In this document: positions 53,053 to 60,783 of the stretch, piece by piece
Position numbering within the stretch: position 1 is the first letter of the stretch
How the letters are laid out: the number at the start of each line of letters is the position of its first letter
NCBI GenBank assembly: GCA_900149785.2
Contig: FSSI02000017.1
Span: forward strand, 25,923-89,922
Direction: 5' to 3'
DNA: 64,000 nt
Origin: Sodalinema lacuna_A
GTDB lineage: Bacteria; Cyanobacteriota; Cyanobacteriia; Cyanobacteriales; Geitlerinemataceae
Position numbers and translations under genes: made by a program
The notes under the pieces: model-generated
Database searches by the model: none
Seen by the model: only the letters and a program-made list of their open reading frames with translations
Told to the model about the DNA's origin: nothing

Positions 53053-55263
53053 TTATGCTGATGAGCGGTTCGAGGCCATCACGTCTTGCTGTTGCTGGTT
53101 TAAAGCGTCGCTGGCGATGGGCAACGGCAGTAATTGCACCGCACAGGCCTTGAGTTCCGGTTGTAGGGAATCCGGGCAGGTTTCCGGGTGAGTGAGGGCA
53201 TTCGCTTCAGAATTGTCCGCCCAGAGGAAACCCCAGTGCATGGGGATAAAGAGGGTTCCGGGGGCGATCGCCGTCGTCACCGTCGCCTTAAATCTCCCCT
53301 CACCCCGCCGTCCGCGAATCAACACCCACATTTCATCGAGAATCTCTAACTTTTTGGCATCTCGCGGATGAATCTCAATAAAGGGATGAGGATACTTCTG
53401 ACTAATTTTAGGAATGCGTCCGGTTCGGGTTTGAGTATGCCAATGTTCATAAACACGTCCCGTCGTTAACACAAAAGGATACTCCGGATCGGGGGCTTCG
53501 GCCAAACCGCGAGTATGGCTGGCACAGAAGCGGGCGCGGCCATCAGCCGTGGGAAAGCGCAAATCCTCATACAGCCGCTTGCTATACCGGCCCTCAGGGA
53601 CATCCTCGGCTCCCTCGGGGTGCGGCCATTGCAGCGTCCGCTCCTGCAACCCCTCATGACTTATGCCGCTCATATCACAAATCCGGGATTTTGTCAAGGC
53701 AACAAACTCACGATGCACCGCCGCCGCATCGGAGAACTCAAACTGAGCCTCAAACCCGAGTCGTCGCCCCACTTCCGCAAAAATTTCCCAATCGGGACGA
53801 GCCTCACCGGGGGCCTCGCGGAATTGCGGGCAAAGGGTGACCACCCGTTCCGAGTTGGTCATGGTTCCCGTTTTCTCACTCCACTGGGCCGCCGGCAGCA
53901 AAATATGAGCATATTCAGCGGTTTCCGTAGGATAGTAAGCATCCTGATACACCGTCAGAGGAGAGCGTCGCAGCGCCGCCTTCGTGCGGCCAATATCGGG
54001 CATACTCACCGCCGGATTGGTTGCGGCCACCCAAAACAATTGCACCAGTCCCGCTTCGAGTCCCAGCATCATATCCCAGGCGGCTAAACCAGGGGTGGGG
54101 TCAATTTGGCCGGGGGGAAGTTGCCAATGGCGTTCCACCTCAGCCCGATGTTGAGGGTTTTTCACCAGCCGATAGCCAGGGAGAAGATGAGATAAGCCCC
54201 CGGCTTCCCGTCCTCCCATCGCATTGGGTTGTCCCGTCAGCGAAAACGGTCCCGCCCCCGGTTTCCCAATCGAACCGGTCATGAGATGGAGGTTGATGAG
54301 CGATCGCACCTTAGCGGTCCCTTCCGAGGACTGATTTAACCCCATAGACCACATCGACAGCACCCGCTCATTCTCCGCCCAATAACGAGCGGCCAGTTCC
54401 AACTCATCGAGACGAATGTTACAACGACGGGCCACCAACTCGGGCGGATAACTCTGAAGGGTCTGGGTGTACTCTGAAAAGCCTTGGGTGCAATCCTCGA
54501 TAAACAGCGCATCAAAGGCTTGCCAGCGTAACAAGAGATGGCCAATCCCATGCAACAAATCAATATCCGTACCGGGGCGAATGGCTAGATGCAAGTCGGC
54601 CGCTTTCGCCGTGGGGGTTTCGCGAGGATCGACCACCACCAATTTCACCTTGCGGTTTTTCTTGTGATAGTCCCGCAGGCGGTTAAAGGCGATGGGATGA
54701 CATTCAGCCGCATTGGTGCCAATGAGAAAAGCACAATCAGTGCGTTCCAAATCGTCATAGCAACAGGGGGGGCCGTCCGAGCCTAAACTCTGGATATAGC
54801 CAGCCACCGCCGAGGACATACAGAGACGGGAGTTGGCATCAAAATTATTGGTTCCCAAACAGCCTTTCATGAGCTTTTGGGCTACATAATAATCTTCCGT
54901 TTGGAATTGGCCCGACCCATACATACAAATGGCATGACTGCCAGAGTCCTGGCGGACTTGATGGATATGAGTGACGATGCGATCGAGCGCCTCATCCCAA
55001 CTCACCCGCTGAAACGGCTCATCTAGGGAATGTCGCATCATGGGGTATTTGAGCCGGTTTTTATCCAGGGATTCGGCCACCGTGGCTCCTTTGACACAAA
55101 CCCGGCCGCGACTGGAGGGATGTTGGCGATCGCCCCTGACGCGCCACATGGGAGTTCCTGCGGCATCGCGATGGGTGGTTTTTCCGGGCAAAGCCGGAGG
55201 TTGCACCTCCAAGCCACAGCCAACACCACAATAGGGACATAGGGTTTTTGTCGGCGCGATCAT
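53053..55263 (-). CDS. narB: Assimilatory nitrate reductase, ferredoxin-dependent
   Basis: 736 aa from the ATG at 55263, preceded by GGAGG at seven bases; an upstream ATG at 55284 precedes that site. It is a molybdoprotein (bis-MGD) reducing nitrate to nitrite with ferredoxin. The 4Fe-4S motif is CPYCGVGCGLEV with RGRVCVKGA further on. Mo-domain features are FDANSRLCMSSAVAGYIQSL, FLIGTNAAECHPIAFNRL, VVVDPRETPTAKAAD, IRPGTDIDLLHGIGHLLL, NLHLMTGSIGKPGAGPFSLT then GQPNAMGGREAGGL, and AQWSEKTGTMTNSERVV. The C-terminal domain has TGRVYEHWHTQTRTGRIP. Third gene of the nirA-nrtP-narB operon, 64 bp after nrtP. Confidence 0.97.
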   Translation of the reverse strand: MIAPTKTLCPYCGVGCGLEVQPPALPGKTTHRDAAGTPMWRVRGDRQHPSSRGRVCVKGATVAESLDKNRLKYPMMRHSLDEPFQRVSWDEALDRIVTHIHQVRQDSGSHAICMYGSGQFQTEDYYVAQKLMKGCLGTNNFDANSRLCMSSAVAGYIQSLGSDGPPCCYDDLERTDCAFLIGTNAAECHPIAFNRLRDYHKKNRKVKLVVVDPRETPTAKAADLHLAIRPGTDIDLLHGIGHLLLRWQAFDALFIEDCTQGFSEYTQTLQSYPPELVARRCNIRLDELELAARYWAENERVLSMWSMGLNQSSEGTAKVRSLINLHLMTGSIGKPGAGPFSLTGQPNAMGGREAGGLSHLLPGYRLVKNPQHRAEVERHWQLPPGQIDPTPGLAAWDMMLGLEAGLVQLFWVAATNPAVSMPDIGRTKAALRRSPLTVYQDAYYPTETAEYAHILLPAAQWSEKTGTMTNSERVVTLCPQFREAPGEARPDWEIFAEVGRRLGFEAQFEFSDAAAVHREFVALTKSRICDMSGISHEGLQERTLQWPHPEGAEDVPEGRYSKRLYEDLRFPTADGRARFCASHTRGLAEAPDPEYPFVLTTGRVYEHWHTQTRTGRIPKISQKYPHPFIEIHPRDAKKLEILDEMWVLIRGRRGEGRFKATVTTAIAPGTLFIPMHWGFLWADNSEANALTHPETCPDSLQPELKACAVQLLPLPIASDALNQQQQDVMASNRSSA

Positions 55264-55327
55264 AGTCAGTCCTCCAGTCATCAAATGAATAGCAATGGGC
55301 GTAAATTCCTTAGGGAATTAGGGAGAA

Positions 55328-56848
55328 TTAGTCTGGGTATGACTCATGACTCAACGCCGGAACCACCGGTTGGACCGCTTCTTCCTCCCCCTCATGGAAC
55401 TCAGCAAAAGACCCTTGAGGTTCCCGCAGGAAGAAGCCACAGAGGAAGGCTACCACCATCGAAGCCACCCCCAAGGTTTGGAAAAAGATGAGATTTCCAG
55501 CAGCTCCTTCCGGCAAGAGACTATAGAGGGTCAGATAGGCCACTGCACCGACATTTCCGTACGCCCCGACATTCCCAGCAATTTGTCCCGTCACCCGTCG
55601 TTTAATCAGCGGCACAATGGCATAGGTTGACCCTTCCCCAGCTTGGACAAAGAAGGAACAGGCCATCGTCAGCAGAATCGCCCCAGGCAGCCACCAGCCC
55701 TCGGACACGGTTCCCATACAGAGGTAGCCAATGCCCATCGCGCCGGTTAAGACCGTCATCGTCCATTTGCGACTACCGAGGGAGTCAGAAATCAAGCCGC
55801 CTCCGGGACGAGACATGAGGTTCATAAAGGCATAACTGGCGGCAATCATCCCCGCTTGGGCGGGATTCAAGCCAAAGGTCAATTCAAAGAAGGCCGGCAA
55901 CATCGAGACGACGGCTAACTCAGAGCCAAAGTTAACCACATAGGTCAGTTCCAAGATGGCAACCTGATTGAATTTATAGCGGTCTTCGGGAGGATAGTGT
56001 TTTTTACCTTGTAGCAAGTCGGCGTTCGTCGTCCAGCAGCCATAGGCCTGAAATAGATAGAGTCCAAATAATGCAGCCCAAACAATTAACAGTCCGGTTT
56101 CAGTGAGGAAGCCTACTTTGCTCAAACGCCAAGCCAAAACCGCGAGAATGCCCACTAGGGGAATGTTCATCAGCATCAAGAAGGCGAAATCTTTGCGGCT
56201 GGTGACTTCTAAGCCTCCGTTACGGCTGGGTCGTCGGTATTCTTTGCCAGGGGGAGTGTCTTCGACATTGAAGAAGTACATCACACCATAGAGGGCGGCG
56301 GCAATGCCGGTGAGGGCAATGGCGAGACGCCAGTTCATCTCGCCTCCGGCAAACACCGAGAGTCCTAGGGCGACAGAAGGCAGGCTAAAGGCGGCGGCGG
56401 CGGACCCAAAGTTGCCCCAACCTCCGTAAATGCCTTCGGCGATGCCAATTTCTTTGGGGGGGAACCATTCGGCGACCATGCGGATGCCGATTACAAAGCC
56501 CGCACCAACAATGCTCAGCATCAAGCGGCTAATGACCAGGGTGTTGAAGTCCTGGGCGGTCGCAAACAGGAGGCAGGGAACGGCGGCGTAAATCAGTAGT
56601 AGGGAATAGGTGACACGGGGACCGAAGCGATCGAGTAACATCCCAATCAGAATCCGGGCCGGAACCGTCAAGGCAACGTTACAAATACCAATGGTGCGAA
56701 TTTGCCCAACATCTAAGCCAAAATCTTGTTGGATGGTGGTGGCAAAGGGGGCAAAGTTAAACCAGACGACAAAGGAGAGGAAAAAGGCAAACCAGGTCAG
56801 GTGCAAAATGCGGTAGCGACCGCTAAAGGAAAGGAGTTTGGTCAACAT
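55328..56848 (-). CDS. nrtP: Nitrate/nitrite MFS transporter
   Basis: 506 aa with about twelve membrane helices. MFS/NNP signatures are FFLSFVVWFNFAPFATTIQQ, PARILIGMLLDRFGPRVTY (loop 2-3), RLMLSIVGAGFVIGIRMVAE with WFPPKEIGIAEGIYGGWGNF (nitrate signature), LMSRPGGGLISDSLGSRKW, and a Gly-rich NVGAYGNVGAVAYL helix. A long loop between helices 6 and 7 is usual for the NrtP/NapA type. This is the permease alternative to the ABC transporter NrtABCD and takes up nitrate and nitrite. It lies 72 bp downstream of nirA and 64 bp upstream of narB. Confidence 0.96.
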   Translation of the reverse strand: MLTKLLSFSGRYRILHLTWFAFFLSFVVWFNFAPFATTIQQDFGLDVGQIRTIGICNVALTVPARILIGMLLDRFGPRVTYSLLLIYAAVPCLLFATAQDFNTLVISRLMLSIVGAGFVIGIRMVAEWFPPKEIGIAEGIYGGWGNFGSAAAAFSLPSVALGLSVFAGGEMNWRLAIALTGIAAALYGVMYFFNVEDTPPGKEYRRPSRNGGLEVTSRKDFAFLMLMNIPLVGILAVLAWRLSKVGFLTETGLLIVWAALFGLYLFQAYGCWTTNADLLQGKKHYPPEDRYKFNQVAILELTYVVNFGSELAVVSMLPAFFELTFGLNPAQAGMIAASYAFMNLMSRPGGGLISDSLGSRKWTMTVLTGAMGIGYLCMGTVSEGWWLPGAILLTMACSFFVQAGEGSTYAIVPLIKRRVTGQIAGNVGAYGNVGAVAYLTLYSLLPEGAAGNLIFFQTLGVASMVVAFLCGFFLREPQGSFAEFHEGEEEAVQPVVPALSHESYPD

Positions 56849-56920
56849 GAGTCAGAATGTCCTAGAGATTTAGGTTAATAAGACAAGTGATCGGGGCCAT
56901 CAAGCATGAATGAGAATAGG

Positions 56921-58456
56921 TTAAGTTCGGGCGGTGGCGCCAAACTTCTCTAGCAGCAAGTCTCGCAGCACGGGTTTGAGGTCATCGCAGGGGATAGATT
57001 TGAGAACTCGCTCTCCGAGTTGGGCATCTTTGCCGACTTTTCCGCCCATGTAAACATCCACGGCTTCGACGGTTTTCCCATCTTTGCGGGTTTTGGTTCC
57101 CATCAGGCCAATGTCGGCGACTTGGGGCTGTCCGCAAGAGTTCGGACATCCCGTCCAGTGGATACGTACGGCTTGGGTCAGGTTGAGTTCTTCGGTGAGG
57201 TCTTGGGCGAGGGCTAAGGCTCGTTGTTTGGTTTCAACGAGGGCAAAGTTACAGAATCTGGACCCGGTACAGGAAACCAGTTCTCGCACCAGGGGCGCTG
57301 GGCTGAGGGAAAATGTCTTAAGTAGGGGTTCTTGTCTGAAGGCGTCGAGTTTGGCGGTTTCCAGACCCGTTAGAATCAGGTTTTGCTCGACGGTGAGACG
57401 GATATCGCCGTTTCCGTAAACTTGAGCCAGGCGGGCGATTTCAAACATCTCGTCAGCGTTGAGACGACCGACGGGAACATGAAGTCCGGCATAGTGGAGT
57501 CCTTCTTGTTTTTGAGGATGAATGCCGATGTGATCTCGTTTATCCCAAGCGATTTCGTCGTTGGGGGCGGCGTCGGCTAAGGATTGCCCGAATTCGGCTT
57601 CGACGGCGGCCCGGAATTGGTCGAGTCCCCAGTCATCGATGAGCCACATTAACCGTGATTTTTGCCGGTTGGCCCGGGAACCATGGTCGCGGAAGACTCG
57701 CAGGATGGCACAACTGAGATCGGCTAGTTGATTTCCTGTGACCCAAGCGTTGAGGGGAATGGCGGCTTCGCAACGTTTGGCGGAGAAGAACCCCCCAACG
57801 AGGACATTGAAGCCAAAGTGACCGTCTTTAAAGGCGGGAACGTAGGCGATGTCGTTGATTTCGGCGTGGACGGAGTTATCGGGGCCTCCGGCAACGGCAA
57901 TGTTGAATTTACGGGGTAGGTTGGTGTACTCGGGGTTGCCGGTTCCGTGGTTGGTGATGGCATCTTGGATGGCTTGACAGAGGGGGATGGTATCGATAAA
58001 TTCGGCGCCATCGATGCCGGCGACGGGGGAACCGGTGATGTTACGGACGTTGTCCATACCGGACTGAATGCTGGTGAGGCCGGCTTGTTGGAGTTGCTCG
58101 AAGATGTTGGGGAAGTCTTCGAAGCGAATGCCGCGCAGTTGCAGGTTTTGCCGGGTGGTAATGTCGGCACTGCCGTCGTCGCCATAGCGTTGGACAATGC
58201 TGGCTAGGACACGCAGTTGTTCGGCGTTGAGGATGCCGTTGGCAATGCGCAGCCGCAACATGAATTGACCGGGGGTGACGGGCCGGAAGAAGATGCCTAA
58301 CCATTTGAGACGATGAACAAGGTCGGTTTCGTCTAAGGCTTCCCAGCCGAGTTCGCTAAACTGTTTGAGTTCGTCTTTGACGGCTAAGCCATCTTTTTCG
58401 ACTTTATATTTCTCGAATTTGTTGAGTTTGGTCGGTGCGGGTGCGGAAGGGGTCAT
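56921..58456 (-). CDS. nirA: Ferredoxin-nitrite reductase
   Basis: 511 aa. It reduces nitrite to ammonium with six electrons from ferredoxin, using siroheme and a 4Fe-4S cluster. Half-domain 1 shows WLGIFFRPVTPGQFMLRLRI and DITTRQNLQLRGIRFEDFP. The siroheme-binding region has NIAVAGGPDNSVHAEINDIA and FNVLVGGFFSAKRCE. Cluster ligands are in CTGSRFCNFALVETK and HWTGCPNSCGQPQVADIG. Length and motifs are normal for the plant/cyanobacterial type without a ferredoxin domain. It is the first gene of the operon and is preceded by a perfect NtcA-dependent promoter about 220 bp upstream. Confidence 0.97.
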   Translation of the reverse strand: MTPSAPAPTKLNKFEKYKVEKDGLAVKDELKQFSELGWEALDETDLVHRLKWLGIFFRPVTPGQFMLRLRIANGILNAEQLRVLASIVQRYGDDGSADITTRQNLQLRGIRFEDFPNIFEQLQQAGLTSIQSGMDNVRNITGSPVAGIDGAEFIDTIPLCQAIQDAITNHGTGNPEYTNLPRKFNIAVAGGPDNSVHAEINDIAYVPAFKDGHFGFNVLVGGFFSAKRCEAAIPLNAWVTGNQLADLSCAILRVFRDHGSRANRQKSRLMWLIDDWGLDQFRAAVEAEFGQSLADAAPNDEIAWDKRDHIGIHPQKQEGLHYAGLHVPVGRLNADEMFEIARLAQVYGNGDIRLTVEQNLILTGLETAKLDAFRQEPLLKTFSLSPAPLVRELVSCTGSRFCNFALVETKQRALALAQDLTEELNLTQAVRIHWTGCPNSCGQPQVADIGLMGTKTRKDGKTVEAVDVYMGGKVGKDAQLGERVLKSIPCDDLKPVLRDLLLEKFGATART

Positions 58457-58878
58457 GGTGTTTTTTTAGGGAATATTTGCGGATAGCCTTAGGGAAAACA
58501 AGGGGTAAATTGAAGCTGGAGTGAGGGTTAAGGCTTTGGCATGGATTTGGGGCTTAAAAGGAGTATTTCGTTTTTAGAGGCGATTATGTCTTGGTCAATG
58601 GTTAAGCTAGGGTGGCATTTTTTAGATCGAGGAGGAGAGATTTAGGGGTCGGTATAGCTGTGATTGGGTCTAACGTTAGAAGAGGTTTTGTTAAGGTTTC
58701 GTATGTTTAGCTACAAAAAACGGTATTTATTTTGATTTGTGCATTGGAGTGATGCGCTTTATACATGAAATGGTGAAAATTGCCTGAAATTGCTCTGGCA
58801 GGTCTGCTGGGTTTGCGTCAAGGTAGTGTTAGGTGATTCACCTGTTCGGTTCACTGTTTGGATTTCCCCAGTTTTATG
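58457..58878. other. Divergent regulatory region between nirA and the HEAT-repeat gene
   Basis: About 400 bases with the NtcA promoter toward nirA and no gene. The leader of nirA (58457-58665) is long. No riboswitch family was recognised. A -10-like TATACAT near 58760 could serve the plus-strand gene. Confidence 0.55.
58673..58714 (-). promoter_or_regulatory. NtcA-activated promoter of the nirA operon
   Basis: On the minus strand, GTAGCTAAACATAC (58714-58701, GTA-N8-TAC) is followed after 22 bases by TAACGT (58678-58673, TAN3T -10 box). This is the canonical class II NtcA promoter layout. The transcription start would be near 58666, giving a leader of about 210 bases before nirA, where NtcB could also bind. 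Confidence 0.9.
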
Positions 58879-60069
58879 ACTTTTCTTTCGTCTCGTCACT
58901 CGGGTATCAATAACTCGGCTATGTCAGACTCTATGTCAGACTCGATGTCAGACTTAGACCAGCACGACTCGGGCCAGATGGTTGGGGTCTCGCCAACGCT
59001 GAGGGCTTTTTTGGAGTTGCTGGAGATCGGAGATTTTCAGGAACGTTGGGATGCGGCGAAGCGGTTACCGAGTTATGGTTGGCCGGCGTTACAGGGGACG
59101 TTGGCGTTGTTACGATCGCACCCTGAGGATGATGAACTGGCTTGGTTCGCGGCTCAGATTATTGGCCAGTTCCCCTCTGAGGAGGCGTTGACGGTGTTGG
59201 TGGATTTGGTGACGAGTGCGACGACGGATGAGGATGTTAAGGGAATGGCGGCTCGTACGTTGGCGAATTTGGGGGAGGCGGCGATCGCACCGCTGAATCA
59301 GTTGTTGCAGGAGGAACGCTGGCGGGTGTTGGCGATTCGGACTCTGGCTCAAATCCGTCATCGGGATGCGATTGAACGGGTGGTTGAGTTTTGGGATGAT
59401 CCCGATGCGGAGGTTCGCGCTCAGGTGTTGGCGGTGTTAAGCTGCGATCGCCATCCCCGCATCCTGACGCCGGTGTTAGCCGGTGTGACGGATTTGTCGG
59501 CGCCGGTGCGCCGCTTCGCAACGATTGCGTTGGGGTTACAGCATGGTTTGATTGAGGAATTGGCCCCGGAGGTGGATGTGGTGGCGTTGCTTCGGGAACG
59601 ACTCCTGGATTTGGATCTGGCGGTGAGTCAGCAGGCGGCGATCGCGCTGTCTCGACTGGGAACGGTTGAGGCCATTGAGGCGTTAGGCCGCTGTCTGCGA
59701 TCGCCGCACACGCCAATTCCGCTTAAGTTGGAACTCGTCCGCGCCTTGGGGTGGATCAATCATCCTCGCACGATTGATGATTTAGCAACAGCTTTGAGTT
59801 TACCGAGTTCTCAGGTTTGTCTCGAAGCGATCCGGGTTCTGTCTCAGGTGAGTTCGCCGCCGTTGAAGGCTGAGGCGGGCCAGGCGTTGATTCGCTGGTG
59901 GTGCAGTGAACCGCCTCACCGGGAACTGGCTCGGGTTCGCCAGGCGATCGCGTTGGGGTTAGGGAATTTCGGGCAGCCTGAGGCCATGGCGGTGGTGCGA
60001 TCGCTCCTCGATGATCCTGATGAAACGGTGCGTTGGCACGCTCAGGCTGGCTCGGAGGCGATCGGCTAA
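58879..60069 (+). CDS. HEAT-repeat (PBS-lyase-like) protein, candidate NirB
   Basis: The start is uncertain: TTG 58858, ATG 58879, or one of three tandem in-frame ATGs at 58921, 58933 and 58945. I choose the first ATG (about 396 aa). From FLELLEIGDFQERWDAAKRL on, the protein is a run of HEAT helices: LAWFAAQIIGQFPSEEALTV, MAARTLANLGEAAIAPLNQL, VEFWDDPDAEVRAQVLAVLS, AIALSRLGTVEAIEALGRCL, and VRSLLDDPDETVRWHAQAGS. These resemble phycobilin-lyase/NblB-type repeats. It diverges from nirA across the NtcA promoter region. In Anabaena a gene called nirB next to nirA influences nitrite reductase; that this is its equivalent is my inference from position, not shown by sequence. Confidence 0.85.
   Translation, partial: TFLSSRHSGINNSAMSDSMSDSMSDLDQHDSGQMVGVSPTLRAFLELLEIGDFQERWDAAKRLPSYGWPALQGTLALLRSHPEDDELAWFAAQIIGQFPSEEALTVLVDLVTSATTDEDVKGMAARTLANLGEAAIAPLNQLLQEERWRVLAIRTLAQIRHRDAIERVVEFWDDPDAEVRAQVLAVLSCDRHPRILTPVLAGVTDLSAPVRRFATIALGLQHGLIEELAPEVDVVALLRERLLDLDLAVSQQAAIALSRLGTVEAIEALGRCLRSPHTPIPLKLELVRALGWINHPRTIDDLATALSLPSSQVCLEAIRVLSQVSSPPLKAEAGQALIRWWCSEPPHRELARVRQAIALGLGNFGQPEAMAVVRSLLDDPDETVRWHAQAGSEAIG
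58921..58956 (+). repeat. Tandem 12-bp repeat x 3 with in-frame ATGs
   Basis: ATGTCAGACTCT, ATGTCAGACTCG, ATGTCAGACTTA. Each copy encodes Met-Ser-Asp-(Ser/Leu), so loss or gain keeps the frame. Confidence 0.9.
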
Positions 60070-60233
60070 GGCTTCGATCGGCTAAGGCTTCAATGGTTCA
60101 ATTCCCCGACGTTTGCCCAGGGTTCAGCGGCGTGAGACACCTGACCCAAATCGGTTAAGTACAATAAAGTTAAGCCAATGGAGTCACCACTGATCCCAGG
60201 TGGGTACGACGGCATAACGTTGAAAAAGGGGGA

Positions 60234-60680
60234 TTGACCTTGAACGCAGCAGAACAAGCCAAGGATTTCCGCATTGCCAGCAAGATTGCGGCAGTTGTCA
60301 ACCTGTTTAAGACGGAGTTTCCTGATTTACGCTCGGATCTCAAGCCTTGGACGGATGATGTGGAAACGCGGGAGATGTTAGATCCCGATTCGATTGATAT
60401 CAGTTTCCATTTTCCCGGCTATAGCTTCCGCTGTCATTGTCGCAGTATTTTGATTCAGATCCGTTTTCACGCGGTGGACTCTGATGTGCGGGCGATCGGT
60501 TTGGAAGCGGCTGGGTTTAGTGGTTTGGGTCGTCTCTGGCGCTTGTCGACAGTGGAACACTGGCACTTTGTGGGTCGGAAGGAGCCAGTTCCAGAGATGC
60601 AAGAGAAGTTGAAACGCTGTTGCCGCGAGGCGATCGATATCTTTAATCGGGATCTCGATGTCTGTGATGAAACGGCCTAG
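60234..60680 (+). CDS. Conserved hypothetical protein, 148 aa
   Basis: The frame starts at TTG 60234 or TTG 60240; AAAGGGGG just upstream supports one of them, and no ATG is available. The product has an N-terminal helix (DFRIASKIAAVVNLFKTEF), a central beta-rich part (IDISFHFPGYSFRCHCRSIL, VRAIGLEAAGFSGLGRLWRL) and a C-terminal helix (MQEKLKRCCREAIDIFNRDL). Six Cys/His residues in the centre and helix could bind a metal. No family recognised. It ends just before a strong hairpin that separates it from the convergent hydrolase gene. Confidence 0.72.
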   Translation: MTLNAAEQAKDFRIASKIAAVVNLFKTEFPDLRSDLKPWTDDVETREMLDPDSIDISFHFPGYSFRCHCRSILIQIRFHAVDSDVRAIGLEAAGFSGLGRLWRLSTVEHWHFVGRKEPVPEMQEKLKRCCREAIDIFNRDLDVCDETA

Positions 60681-60694
60681 GAGCGCCATACAAA

Positions 60695-60740
60695 ACCCGG
60701 TGTCGGCTCTGGGATCGCGACTCAGAGGCTGACACCGGGT
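60695..60740. terminator. Hairpin between convergent genes
   Basis: ACCCGGTGTC (60695-60704) pairs with GACACCGGGT (60731-60740), with a partly paired inner stem GGCTCTG/CAGAGGC. It lies between the convergent stops at 60680 and 60784, fitting a bidirectional terminator. Two N bases (60756, 60760) follow. Confidence 0.75.
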
Positions 60741-60783
60741 GGGAGTATGGCGGGGNGGGNTAGGGTCTTCGTTCGGGTCTTCG

